A DNA stretch of 64,000 nucleotides from Nostoc sp. LPT (GTDB taxonomy: Bacteria; Cyanobacteriota; Cyanobacteriia; Cyanobacteriales; Nostocaceae): the NCBI RefSeq assembly GCF_017115165.1, contig NZ_JABXKF010000090.1:1-64000 (forward strand), written 5' to 3'. Positions 7,895 through 17,500 of the stretch are shown here, piece after piece. The notes below the pieces were generated by a model that worked only from the letters and a program-made list of their open reading frames with translations, had not been told where the DNA came from and did no database searches. Within the stretch, counting starts at the first letter, position 1. Each line of letters begins with the position of its first letter. The position numbers and the translations under genes are program-made.

Positions 7895-9271
7895 TTAAAC
7901 TGAACCAACAACGAATGTCTGCGACTGTCCTTGATGTTGACGCCGATCGCACATAACCATCTTCACGCCACTAGCTGGGTAACAAATCAGACCTCCAAAT
8001 TTGGGACGTTCTGGACGCTTACTAACTAGCTCCAATTGATAACGTGAAAGAATAGTTGCTAATATAAGTTTCATTTCAAATAAGGCAAAAGTTCCGCCAA
8101 TACAGACACGAGAACCACCGCCAAAAGGTAAAAATTCGTAGGGGGAAAATTGTTTTTCTAAAAAGCGCTCTGGCTGAAATTCTTTTCGAGCAGGGTATAA
8201 ATCTTCACGTTGATGTGTCGAATAAATATTAGCAATAAGTACTGTACCGGGATTCAACTCGTAACCCATGACCTCAACAGTCGATTCTACCAACCTGGGA
8301 AATGCAAACAACTGAGTTGGGTAAATTCGCAAAGCTTCATTACAAACGGCACTTAGGTAGGGTAGTGCGACAATACTCATAGGGTCTGGATTTTCACCAA
8401 GGCTGTCGAGTTCTGATAAAAGGCGGGAGCGAACATTAGGTAAACGGTGAATCCAATATAAAGACCAAGCGATCGCAGTTCCTGAAGCATCACCAGCTGC
8501 AAATATAGGCGATAATAATAGGTCACGCACCTCTTCATTGCTTAACGGTTGACCTGTTTCATCTTTAGCAAATATCAGATCGGAAAGCATATCAGGGCGT
8601 GAAAAATTTGCTTGCGATCGTCGTTCTTCAACCTCAGTGTATAGCAATTGAAAAAGTTCTTGCCGCAGGTGAAGAAGGTATCCCTCTGGACTCCACTTAC
8701 CTAAATCCCGTTGTCCAAAAATACTCCTAAGAATCTTATCTATAGGAGATTTTCCATCTCTAAGCAAAGACACAAATAAATGTTTGATTTTGTCAGAACA
8801 TTCTCCTTTTTGCAAACCCATTACAACTTCTATACCCACTCGTAAGGTGATATCTTCAATTGTCGGGTATGCAACAAAAGGTTTTCCAATCACCTGCTTA
8901 CTCATAATCTTTTCTGTGAGTTCACAGATACGTTGCCCACAGGCTTGCATTCGCGCTCCGTGAAAAGATTGCATTAAGAGTTTGCGTCGATTTTTGTGAA
9001 CTAAGCCATCTAGTTGAAGAACTCCTTGATTTCCTGTCCCTAAGGCAAAATTTTGGTTTAATGCACCTTTAGCTGCAATTTCCTTGGTATTTGTGAAAAC
9101 CTCCTTTATTCCTAAGGGATTGCTAACATAAACAATTGGTGTAGAACCAGACATTAGAGTGACAATATCACCATAACGTTTGGAAATAGCATCCATGTAA
9201 CCAAAGGGGTCAGCCTCGAATTGCAGATTTAGCAACCAGAAAGGTGTTTTCGGTCCTGGGGGTACTTTCAT
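7895..9271 (-). CDS. Cytochrome P450 (CYP110-like), copy 2
   Basis: A 458-residue P450, paralogue of the next gene. It begins VPPGPKTPFWLL, has ExxR in NEALRIYP and the Cys ligand loop FLPFGGGSRVCIGG. The I-helix is FAAGDASGTAIAW: again the conserved Thr is replaced by Ala-Ser, as in copy 1. The start ATG lies 18 nt after the stop of the terminal NRPS, with GGGAG in the gap, so it is very likely in the same transcript and acts on the assembled product. Both copies keep all heme-binding residues and look functional. Substrate and site cannot be read from sequence. Confidence 0.92.
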   Translation of the reverse strand: MKVPPGPKTPFWLLNLQFEADPFGYMDAISKRYGDIVTLMSGSTPIVYVSNPLGIKEVFTNTKEIAAKGALNQNFALGTGNQGVLQLDGLVHKNRRKLLMQSFHGARMQACGQRICELTEKIMSKQVIGKPFVAYPTIEDITLRVGIEVVMGLQKGECSDKIKHLFVSLLRDGKSPIDKILRSIFGQRDLGKWSPEGYLLHLRQELFQLLYTEVEERRSQANFSRPDMLSDLIFAKDETGQPLSNEEVRDLLLSPIFAAGDASGTAIAWSLYWIHRLPNVRSRLLSELDSLGENPDPMSIVALPYLSAVCNEALRIYPTQLFAFPRLVESTVEVMGYELNPGTVLIANIYSTHQREDLYPARKEFQPERFLEKQFSPYEFLPFGGGSRVCIGGTFALFEMKLILATILSRYQLELVSKRPERPKFGGLICYPASGVKMVMCDRRQHQGQSQTFVVGSV

Positions 9272-9289
9272 GAATCTCTTTTACTCCCA

Positions 9290-12200
9290 TTATTGATTGA
9301 TATTACACACAGAATTATCGATACAAATTCTCAGATGTTTAGTTAATTCTTGAATATGAGGTTCAACGAAAATCGAGAAATGATCGCCAGGAACTTCAAT
9401 TACTTGAATAGGTTGACTAGAATATTTACCCCAGCCTAGTAAGGGGTCCTCAGTACTCCATTCGGGATTGTCAAAGTCATGAATAATCTCGTCCTTAGCT
9501 CGAAATAGAGTGATGGATTGAGGATAAACCTGGGGAACATAATCTCGCATAGCTTGGACATGCGCTCTGAAAAGTTTGTAATAATTGAGAAAATCTTCAA
9601 CTTCTGTATGGCTAAAGATAAAGTTTGCTTTTTTATTTACTAAATGAAATTGCTCATTTAGTGGTAAAACTCGAAGTTCCTCAAAAGGAATTGAAAAATC
9701 TATATTATTATTGGTTTTTATCGATTCTGCCATGCGGAGTAAGAATTTTGCATCGTCATCTTTTGTAGATTCAATACGTGTTTCTGGTACTATGTTATCG
9801 ATAACAACTAACAAACCTACTGTTTGACCTTGCCTTTGCAATTGCTGCGCCATTTCAAAAGCAATTACACCGCCGTAACAATGACCGCCTAAAAAATAAG
9901 GGCCATTTGGTTGTACTTGACGAATTTCTTGGAGGTAGCGAGTTGCCGTTTCCTCGACTGAAATAATTTTAGGTAGGTCTTGCTCTAGAGTATGTTCCAA
10001 GGCATAAAATGGATAGTCCTCACCAAGCCTTCTGGACAATCCAAAGTAGTTATTAATACCTCCGCCAGCGCCGTGCATACAGAAGAAAGGTATCTTGTCA
10101 CCAGAAGAGTTAATTGCTACTAAAGGAGAATTAGAACTCTCACGGGATGGCTGACTAAGAATAATCGCTAATTTTTCAATTGTTGGGTTTTCAAAAAGAG
10201 TAGATAGGGTAAGATTATGCCCAAATTTGTCCTGAACTTGAGCCATTAAGCGTACAGCTAAAAATGAGTGACCACCCAAGTCAAAGAAGTTATCTTTTAC
10301 CCCGATAGGGTTAGTATTTAGGAGATTTTCCCAAAGTTTTACTAATGATAATTCTGTAAAATTACGAGGAGCAAGGAAGGATTGAGTAGTATTTGGTCGA
10401 ATAACTTCATCAGTTGTCAAAAAGCGCTTATCTACTTTCCCATTAGGTGTCAGTGGGAGCGCATCCAGTACAACGAAACTAGACGGTAGCATGTAATTAG
10501 GCAATTTCTGTTGCAAATCTGGCAAGATTTCTACAGCTATATCCTGTTTCTTTGTGACAATATATGCAATCAAACGCTGATTTTCTTGAGCATCATCGCT
10601 AGCAATTACAACAGATTCTTGCACATCTGGATGTTGGGCAATAACAGTTGCAATTTCAGCCAATTCTACTCGGAATCCTCGGATTTTTACTTGTTCATCA
10701 TAGCGACCAAAATATTCAAGATTACCATCTTTGAGATATCGGACTAAATCGCCTGTTTTGTAAAGTTTAGTTCCTGGAATAAAGGGATTATCAATAAATC
10801 TTTCTTGAGTTAATTCCGGACGATGCAAATATCCCCTCGCTAATCCGTCACCACCAATATAAAATTCACCAATAACTCCTACAGGTGTTGGTTGTAAATT
10901 GCGATTCAAAACATAAACCTGAGTATTATCGATAGGACGACCGATGGAGATACTGCTTGCTTGTTCTGGCAATAAACTGGTGTCATAATAAGTGGCGTTA
11001 GCGGAAGTTTCCGATGAGCCGTAAAGGTTAATTAGTTTGGCAAATGGTATCAATTCTTGAAAAGTTTGAGCTAACTTAACAGATAGTGCTTCCCCGCTAG
11101 TTATCCATAATTTCAGTTGCAATAATTTCTTGGTTAGATGACTGTAATTATCTAGAAGTAAGCGCAGTAGTGAAGGTACAAGTATAATACGGGTAATTTT
11201 GTGATGTGCTAAAGCTTCTATAAATAGCTGCGGGTCTAGTAGAGTTTCATTCTTGATAATTACTGTCGGAATTCCTTTAAGTAAAGGAGCAAAAATTTCC
11301 CACACAGAATCTACAAAGCTAATAGCTGTTTTCTGACAACAAACTTCTCCTTGGGTAAAAGGATAGGTTTTCCATAACCAGTGTAAGCCGTTTACCGTAC
11401 CGCGATGTGTGCCAAGAACACCTTTAGGAGTTCCAGTTGAGCCAGAAGTATAGATAACATAGGCGAGATTATCAGATGAAGAGATGTTAATGGGATTTTC
11501 AGAACTTTCTTCAGCAATTTCCTTTTTGTGGATATCCAAGCAAACGGTTTTAGCTGAAGATAATGAGAGTTTTTCTAATATCTTTTGTTGGCTAATTAAT
11601 ACCGATGCTTGAGAATCAGAGAGCATAAAATTTAAACGCTCAACTGGATAACTTGGGTCAAGGGGAATGTATGCACCGCCAGCTTTGAGGATAGCTAAAA
11701 TTCCCACTACCATCTCTGTAGAGCGTTCCAGACATAGAGCAACGAGAGTTTCCTTTGTTACACCCTGTTTTTGTAAATAATGTGTAAGTTGATTAACTCT
11801 ATGGTTAAGTTGACGATAAGTCAGTTCCTCAGACTGGCTAATTAATGCTAAAGAGTCAGGTGTTAGTTCAACTTGCTGCTCAAATAATTGATGGAGAGAT
11901 GCATCTTGAGGATAATCTGCACGAGTTTGATTAAACTTAAATAATAGTTGCTCTTGCTCAGAAGTAGTTAGTAACGATAACTGACTAAGGCGTTGCTCTG
12001 GATTAGTAACGATCTTTTCTAATAAAGTCTGGAAGTTGTTGATAAATTGGGTAATCGTTGTTGAATCAAAAATATCTGTATTGTACTCCAAATACCCTGT
12101 TAATCCCTCTTGGGATTCAGACATCGATAGGAAAATATCTAATTGAGCTGTACCGCTATCAAACTCTAAAGTACGCAAGGTTAAACCAGAAACTTCCTGC

Positions 12201-13387
12201 ACAGACACTGGACTGTTTTGCAGGACAAACATGACTTCATAAAGTGGATTTCGACTTAAGTCTCGTTCGGGTTGCAATTCTTCTACAAGCATCTCGAAAG
12301 GTAAATCTTGATGTGCATAAGCATCAAGAGTCACCTCACGTACTCGATGTAGAAGTTGGCGAAAGCTAGGATTTGCACTGAGATTATTACGTAACACCAA
12401 AGTGTTAACAAATAAACCCAACATTCCTTCTAATTCGGCTCGGTTTCGGTTGGCAATTGGAGAACCAATTAAGATGTCTTCTTGGTCTGTGTAGCGATAT
12501 AATAATATGTTAAATGCCGCCAGCAAACTCATAAATAAAGTAGCGTCTGCTTGCTGGCTTAATTGTCTCAATGCATCAGTCAGAGCTTTCGAGAATGTAA
12601 AGTATTGCTTGGCACCAGTGAAAGTAGTAACATTAGGTCGCGGACGGTCTGTGGGTAATTGTAGTACAGGTAACTCACCCTTGAGTTGTTGCTTCCAATA
12701 ATTTAATTGGGTTGCGAGGAATTCACCTTGGATGCGATCGCGTTGCCAAATGGTAAAATCTGCATACTGAATGGGGAGTTCGGGTAAGGGGGAAGGTTGA
12801 TTTGAAAAGAAAGCAGCGTATAGCGTTGACAGCTCGCGCAGGAACACACCACAAGACCATCCATCTGTGATAATGTGGTGCATCGTCACAAGCAAAATGT
12901 GTTCTTCTTCACTCAAGCGAAGTAAAGTTGCTCTGACTAAAAGTCCTTTACCTAAATTAAAAGGTTTTTTCGCTGACTCTGCTACAAGTTGTTTAACCTC
13001 AGACTCCCAATCTTTACCAGACAAATGCTCAAGATTAATAATGGGTAAATCCCAAGTTAATTGGGGTGCAATCTCCTGTACTGGCTCTCCATTTACAACG
13101 GGAAAAGTTGTGCGCCAAACTTCATAACGCTTGAGAATTTCATTCAGAGTTTGCTGAAGTACTGTAATATTCAGCTTTCCTTTGATATGAAAAGCGATGG
13201 GAATATTGTAGAAGGAACTGCCGTGATAAAGTTGGTCAATAAACCATAGTCTTTGTTGGGAGAAAGATAAGGGAATGTTCTCAGAAATTTGACGTTTGGG
13301 AATAGTATCAGCTTTAAATTTTCCTCCCTTCCATTTTTCTAGAAGAGCTTTTTTCGCAGGTGATAAATTAGAGTGTTGTTTATTCAT
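9290..13387 (-). CDS. NRPS terminal module C-A-PCP-TE, predicted beta-alanine-like substrate
   Basis: A 1365-residue NRPS. Domains in order: C (about 36-480, intact HHIITDG near 170); A (about 500-990, YTSGSTGTPKG, YGRYDEQVKIRGFR-type A8 block); PCP (DNFFDLGGHSF, about 1015-1085); TE (about 1110-1345). The pocket read against PheA is V-D-W-I-I-S-L-A-N-K. The absence of Asp at position 235 and the shifted Asp at 236 are characteristic of beta-amino-acid codes, close to the beta-alanine code VDWVISLADK. The TE elbow is GGHCYGG, with Cys about residue 1170 replacing Ser, Asp near 1197 (VVIDN) and His near 1336 (PGDHF). This is the only TE in the window, so it should release the chain. It is separated from the upstream methyltransferase by a MITE-like repeat. 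Confidence 0.95.
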   Translation of the reverse strand: MNKQHSNLSPAKKALLEKWKGGKFKADTIPKRQISENIPLSFSQQRLWFIDQLYHGSSFYNIPIAFHIKGKLNITVLQQTLNEILKRYEVWRTTFPVVNGEPVQEIAPQLTWDLPIINLEHLSGKDWESEVKQLVAESAKKPFNLGKGLLVRATLLRLSEEEHILLVTMHHIITDGWSCGVFLRELSTLYAAFFSNQPSPLPELPIQYADFTIWQRDRIQGEFLATQLNYWKQQLKGELPVLQLPTDRPRPNVTTFTGAKQYFTFSKALTDALRQLSQQADATLFMSLLAAFNILLYRYTDQEDILIGSPIANRNRAELEGMLGLFVNTLVLRNNLSANPSFRQLLHRVREVTLDAYAHQDLPFEMLVEELQPERDLSRNPLYEVMFVLQNSPVSVQEVSGLTLRTLEFDSGTAQLDIFLSMSESQEGLTGYLEYNTDIFDSTTITQFINNFQTLLEKIVTNPEQRLSQLSLLTTSEQEQLLFKFNQTRADYPQDASLHQLFEQQVELTPDSLALISQSEELTYRQLNHRVNQLTHYLQKQGVTKETLVALCLERSTEMVVGILAILKAGGAYIPLDPSYPVERLNFMLSDSQASVLISQQKILEKLSLSSAKTVCLDIHKKEIAEESSENPINISSSDNLAYVIYTSGSTGTPKGVLGTHRGTVNGLHWLWKTYPFTQGEVCCQKTAISFVDSVWEIFAPLLKGIPTVIIKNETLLDPQLFIEALAHHKITRIILVPSLLRLLLDNYSHLTKKLLQLKLWITSGEALSVKLAQTFQELIPFAKLINLYGSSETSANATYYDTSLLPEQASSISIGRPIDNTQVYVLNRNLQPTPVGVIGEFYIGGDGLARGYLHRPELTQERFIDNPFIPGTKLYKTGDLVRYLKDGNLEYFGRYDEQVKIRGFRVELAEIATVIAQHPDVQESVVIASDDAQENQRLIAYIVTKKQDIAVEILPDLQQKLPNYMLPSSFVVLDALPLTPNGKVDKRFLTTDEVIRPNTTQSFLAPRNFTELSLVKLWENLLNTNPIGVKDNFFDLGGHSFLAVRLMAQVQDKFGHNLTLSTLFENPTIEKLAIILSQPSRESSNSPLVAINSSGDKIPFFCMHGAGGGINNYFGLSRRLGEDYPFYALEHTLEQDLPKIISVEETATRYLQEIRQVQPNGPYFLGGHCYGGVIAFEMAQQLQRQGQTVGLLVVIDNIVPETRIESTKDDDAKFLLRMAESIKTNNNIDFSIPFEELRVLPLNEQFHLVNKKANFIFSHTEVEDFLNYYKLFRAHVQAMRDYVPQVYPQSITLFRAKDEIIHDFDNPEWSTEDPLLGWGKYSSQPIQVIEVPGDHFSIFVEPHIQELTKHLRICIDNSVCNINQ

Positions 13388-13510
13388 TGTTAAAAGTTAT
13401 CTGAAGACTCACTAACTGCAACTTTTACTTTTTTAGCTAGATAATTCTAAATAATAATTGAAGTGCCGTAACCTCATTTCTCAATAAGTAACTTCCGCGA
13501 ATTGATTAAC

Positions 13511-13602
13511 AGGACTTACGCACAGGTAACGGAAAATCGAACCACAGAGGACGCAGAGGACACCGAGGAATAAGAGTTTCAGAGAGTTCTTGCGTAAGTC
13601 CT
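13511..13602. repeat. MITE-like element with 12-bp inverted repeats
   Basis: Perfect 12-bp inverted repeats AGGACTTACGCA (13511-13522) and TGCGTAAGTCCT (13591-13602) enclose about 70 bp containing tandem ACAGAGG/ACGCAGAGGA-like motifs. ATTAAC occurs immediately to the left (13505-13510) and one base beyond the right end (13604-13609), compatible with a target duplication. There is no coding capacity. It lies in the 260-bp gap between the methyltransferase and the terminal NRPS. Elements with such ends are common in Nostocales genomes. Confidence 0.75.
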
Positions 13603-13647
13603 AATTAACTCCGACTACAGCAAAAACTTTGTCATTTTACCATCGTA

Positions 13648-14415
13648 CTAGAGATGTTTACGACAAACAAAGCAAGCACTACCTGTTCCCTCTCCAAGTT
13701 CAAAATGACTAATTTCTGTGAAGCCCACATTTTCTAAAGCTAACTGAACATCTGTTAATAAGTGATCTTTTCTTAGCCAAGTAGTGTCTGAACGCTTCCA
13801 AGTTTTGTCTACCAATTCAAACCCAGTGACTTTGATTTCCCACATCCTTTCTTCCGGTTTGTAGTAGAATAACTCAAGAAAAGCGCATTCATCATTGACA
13901 TAGATATGATTAAAATATCTTTCTTCAGCAAGCTTATGCATCAATTCTATTAACGTTATCGTGAACACGAACAGACCATTGTCCTGTAGTGCTGCATATG
14001 CGTTTCGGAAGACGGTTGTCAAGTCTTCATTGTTTAGGATGAAAAGTAAAAGATCCATTGAAACAATAGCATTGAAGGTGGATGGCAACTCTAAGTTGCG
14101 TATATCACCAAAAATAAATTCACTTTCAGGTGCGTTTGTTCGGGCATAGCGCAATAGTCCTTCAGAAGCATCAAGCCCAGTCATTTGATACCCTTTAAGG
14201 TGAAGCTGTTGCACTAAATCTCCACAACCGCAACCAAGGTCGAGAATACGCGCTTCTTTAGAAAGATATGGAAACAGTATTTGCTCTAAACAAGGTATTA
14301 CATCCTCCACTATAAATTGACTTTTATTTTTGAATTCGTTCTGTAAGCGAGCAATCGGATCATAATTTGGAGGATTGCTGGTTAAAGACATAAGAGGATT
14401 ACTTGCTAAAGACAT
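13648..14415 (-). CDS. Class I SAM-dependent methyltransferase
   Basis: A 255-residue stand-alone methyltransferase. The SAM motif I is ILDLGCGCGDLVQQL near residue 60; the acidic motif II is MTGLDASEGLL. It sits between the last PKS gene and the terminal NRPS on the same strand, so it probably methylates an O or N of the product; the sequence does not tell which. The first 24 nt, MSLASNPL, are repeated almost exactly as MSLTSNPP, so two in-frame ATG codons (14415 and 14391) exist and the first 8 residues may be a duplication. AGGA lies about 10 nt upstream of the first ATG. Confidence 0.85.
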   Translation of the reverse strand: MSLASNPLMSLTSNPPNYDPIARLQNEFKNKSQFIVEDVIPCLEQILFPYLSKEARILDLGCGCGDLVQQLHLKGYQMTGLDASEGLLRYARTNAPESEFIFGDIRNLELPSTFNAIVSMDLLLFILNNEDLTTVFRNAYAALQDNGLFVFTITLIELMHKLAEERYFNHIYVNDECAFLELFYYKPEERMWEIKVTGFELVDKTWKRSDTTWLRKDHLLTDVQLALENVGFTEISHFELGEGTGSACFVCRKHL

Positions 14416-14556
14416 AAACTGTTTTTCCTGTTTCTAAGTAAAGGTTTCAAATCAATTCATTTGGGAAAGTGAGAAGAAAAGCAATGTTTTTTATCCCGCT
14501 TATAACTCGTATACAAGCTCATAAGAATTCGAGGAGTGCCTTGCCTTTTAAAGTCT

Positions 14557-17500
14557 CTAGAGCTCAATATCTGCACGATTAGCCAAAAGCAGTTCTACCT
14601 CTTCCTCAGATAACTCTTCAATTTTTTCCAACAGAAGTTGCTCAATCATTTCTGCCTGTTTGACTGGTATCATTGCTTCCAATAAAAGGTCGCGCAGTGG
14701 TAGCTCTACAGGAAATCTTCCTCGCAATCGAGAAACTAGTTGAGTTGCAATGAGGGAGTCTCCTCCTAACTCATAGAAGTTGTCGTAAATACCAATTTCT
14801 GCAATTCCAAGTACCTCTTGCCATATTTCCGTAATTTGTTTTTCCAACTCATTTGTCGAAGCAACATAGGAATTACTAAGGTTAGGTCTGGAGTAGCGCG
14901 AGGATGAGTCTATTTGAGAAGAAGATTTTGAATCTGGTAGAGAGTCGAGGTCAAATGTGCGCTCGCACCTAGCTTTGAGATCTACTGTCGAAACAACAAC
15001 CTGAGTTCCTTTATCTAGAGAAAATATTCGTTTAAATACTTCTACAATTTCTACTGGAGTAATGGCTAATTCCACCCCAGATACTTGTTCCAGTGCTTTT
15101 TGTTCTTGGGTCGTATTGATCTGTAATTTGTCCCAATTTAGAGTGTACCACGGTAAAGAATGAGTTCGGTTGTGTCGGTTAGTAAAGGTATCTATGAAAT
15201 GATTCGCTGCTGAATATAAACCTAACCCAAATCCTCCTAAAATGGAAGACAAAGAAGAAAAAACGACACAAAAATCTAATTTTATATTCTGTAAGATTTG
15301 TTCTAATAGAGTAATCTGATCATGTTGGGAGTAAAATAGGTTTTCCAATTCTATATTACCAATTTCTGGAATCGAACTAAATATATTTTCACGCTTGATT
15401 CCAGTCGAATAGATAACCCCATGAATTTGACCAATATTCTCAGGTGCAAGACTGTGGTGGATTTGTTCATAATTAGTTATATCTGAACGCACCACCAAAA
15501 CTTTTGCACCTAATTCCTCTAATGCTAGTAATTTTTGGATTTTGCAACTCACTTCATCTTCTGGAGTGTGAGCTTCGAGCCATTGCGAGAAATCATCCTT
15601 TTCTGGAAAATCTAAATCCTCGATAAATATGAGTTGTGCTTGTAGAGATTTTGCTAAATATTCTGCAAGCACAACTTCAATACTTTCTAATCCACTAGGA
15701 AACAGGTAAACACCCTGTTTTCTTAACGGTGTTTTTTCTTCAACTACTGACTCTAAGCAAACTGGTTCAAATGTTTGTACCCAACGGTAGAAATCACGAT
15801 AAGCAACAATCAAGTCTGAGGATAGAGCCATGAACTCGCTTAAAAGTTGGTCAATAATATTACTGTTATAATTTCCCTCTCTATCCTCAGATCCTTGGCG
15901 ATTTGTTAAGGCAACATCAATACACCGACAGGTAATATTAGGATATTCTTGAGGAATAACTTTACATAAACCTAATATTGTTGCTTTTTCTGGGTCTAGT
16001 TTTTCATTACCATTGACCTCTTGAATGTTGTTCGATATAACCCAAAGTTGTAAGCGATTTTCCGTAAGAGTGCGATCGCTATTTTTGAGTTTACTAAGGC
16101 TCTGCGTTAAAAACAGCAGACTGTTGAATTCTAAATATTTTCTAGATTGACGATTTTCTGGTTTGTTGATGCTCCATAAATAAGCAATATTTTGGGGAAG
16201 TTTACCGAATAAAATTAATTTTTGAAACAAAGCATCATAGTCTTCGCATCTATATGGATTAATTGTATATACACCATCACTTAGTTTACTAAACTGCTCT
16301 CCCTGCTTAACCGTAATGATATTTTTACCTTGATTGCTCAACGCATTAATTAATTTTTCACCAACTCCCAAGTCATCAATAAAAAATAGCCACTCGTTTT
16401 GTGTAGATTCTATTTGAGCAGAGGATGAATTAGGCAGCAAAGAGCGTTTCCATGAAGGGACATAAAACCAGTTGGCAATATCTTGTTTATTATCTAATTT
16501 TACTGACTTACTATTTAAAGAAGGCGATGGGGGTTTAGCATCAATCCAGTATCTTTGTCGCTCAAAAGGATAGGTAGGCAAAGGTAAACGATGACGCTGC
16601 TCGTGAGTATAAAATCCTGACCAGTCAATCTCGACACCAGAAAGCCACAACCGACCTAATGTCTGCAACAAAAAGTTAACATCAGATTGTTGATCTTGAA
16701 CATGGCGTAATGAAGTTAATACCTGTTGTTTAGCATTTTTATCTAAATGCTGTGTCGTAATCGTGCTTAAAGTTCGTCCCGGTCCCACCTCCAGAAAAAC
16801 ACCTTCAAACTGCTTTAACAGTAGAGATATTCCATCTGAAAATCTCACAGTTTGTCGCAAATGTTGACACCAATAATCGGGATTTGTGGCTTGTGCATCT
16901 GTAATCCAAGTACCAGTGACATTGGAAATAAAGCGAATGCGTGGTGGATTCAGTTTGACTTTTTTTACAGCCTCAATAAATGCTTCTAGTATTGGTTCCA
17001 TCATTTGTGAATGAAACGCATGAGATGTATGCAACAGCCGACATTCAATTTCTTCAGAGGATAATTGATTTTGTAGTGTAGCAACTGCCTCGTTTGTACC
17101 AGACACTACGCAGGAAGATGAACTGTTAATTGCTGCTATTTCGAGAGAATTTTTATACAACGTCTCTGATTCCAACAGCGATCGCACTTCTTTTTCTGCA
17201 AGCCTGATTGCCAGCATACTTCCTGTGGGTACTTGTTGCATTAACTCTCCCCTTTTTGCCACAATCAATAGGGCATCTTCTAGGGAAAATACACCTGCAA
17301 CAGTCGCGGCGACATATTCCCCGATGCTGTGACCGATCATCGCTTCTGGTTGTACTCTCCATGACATCAATAACTGAGCTAGGGCGTACTCTGTAACAAA
17401 TAACGCGCTTTGGGTGAGGGCTGTTTGTTGTAGTTGCTTTGCAGCAGTTTCGGTATCTTGTTCACTGGGGTAAAGTAGGGAGCGGATATCAAGACCGAGG

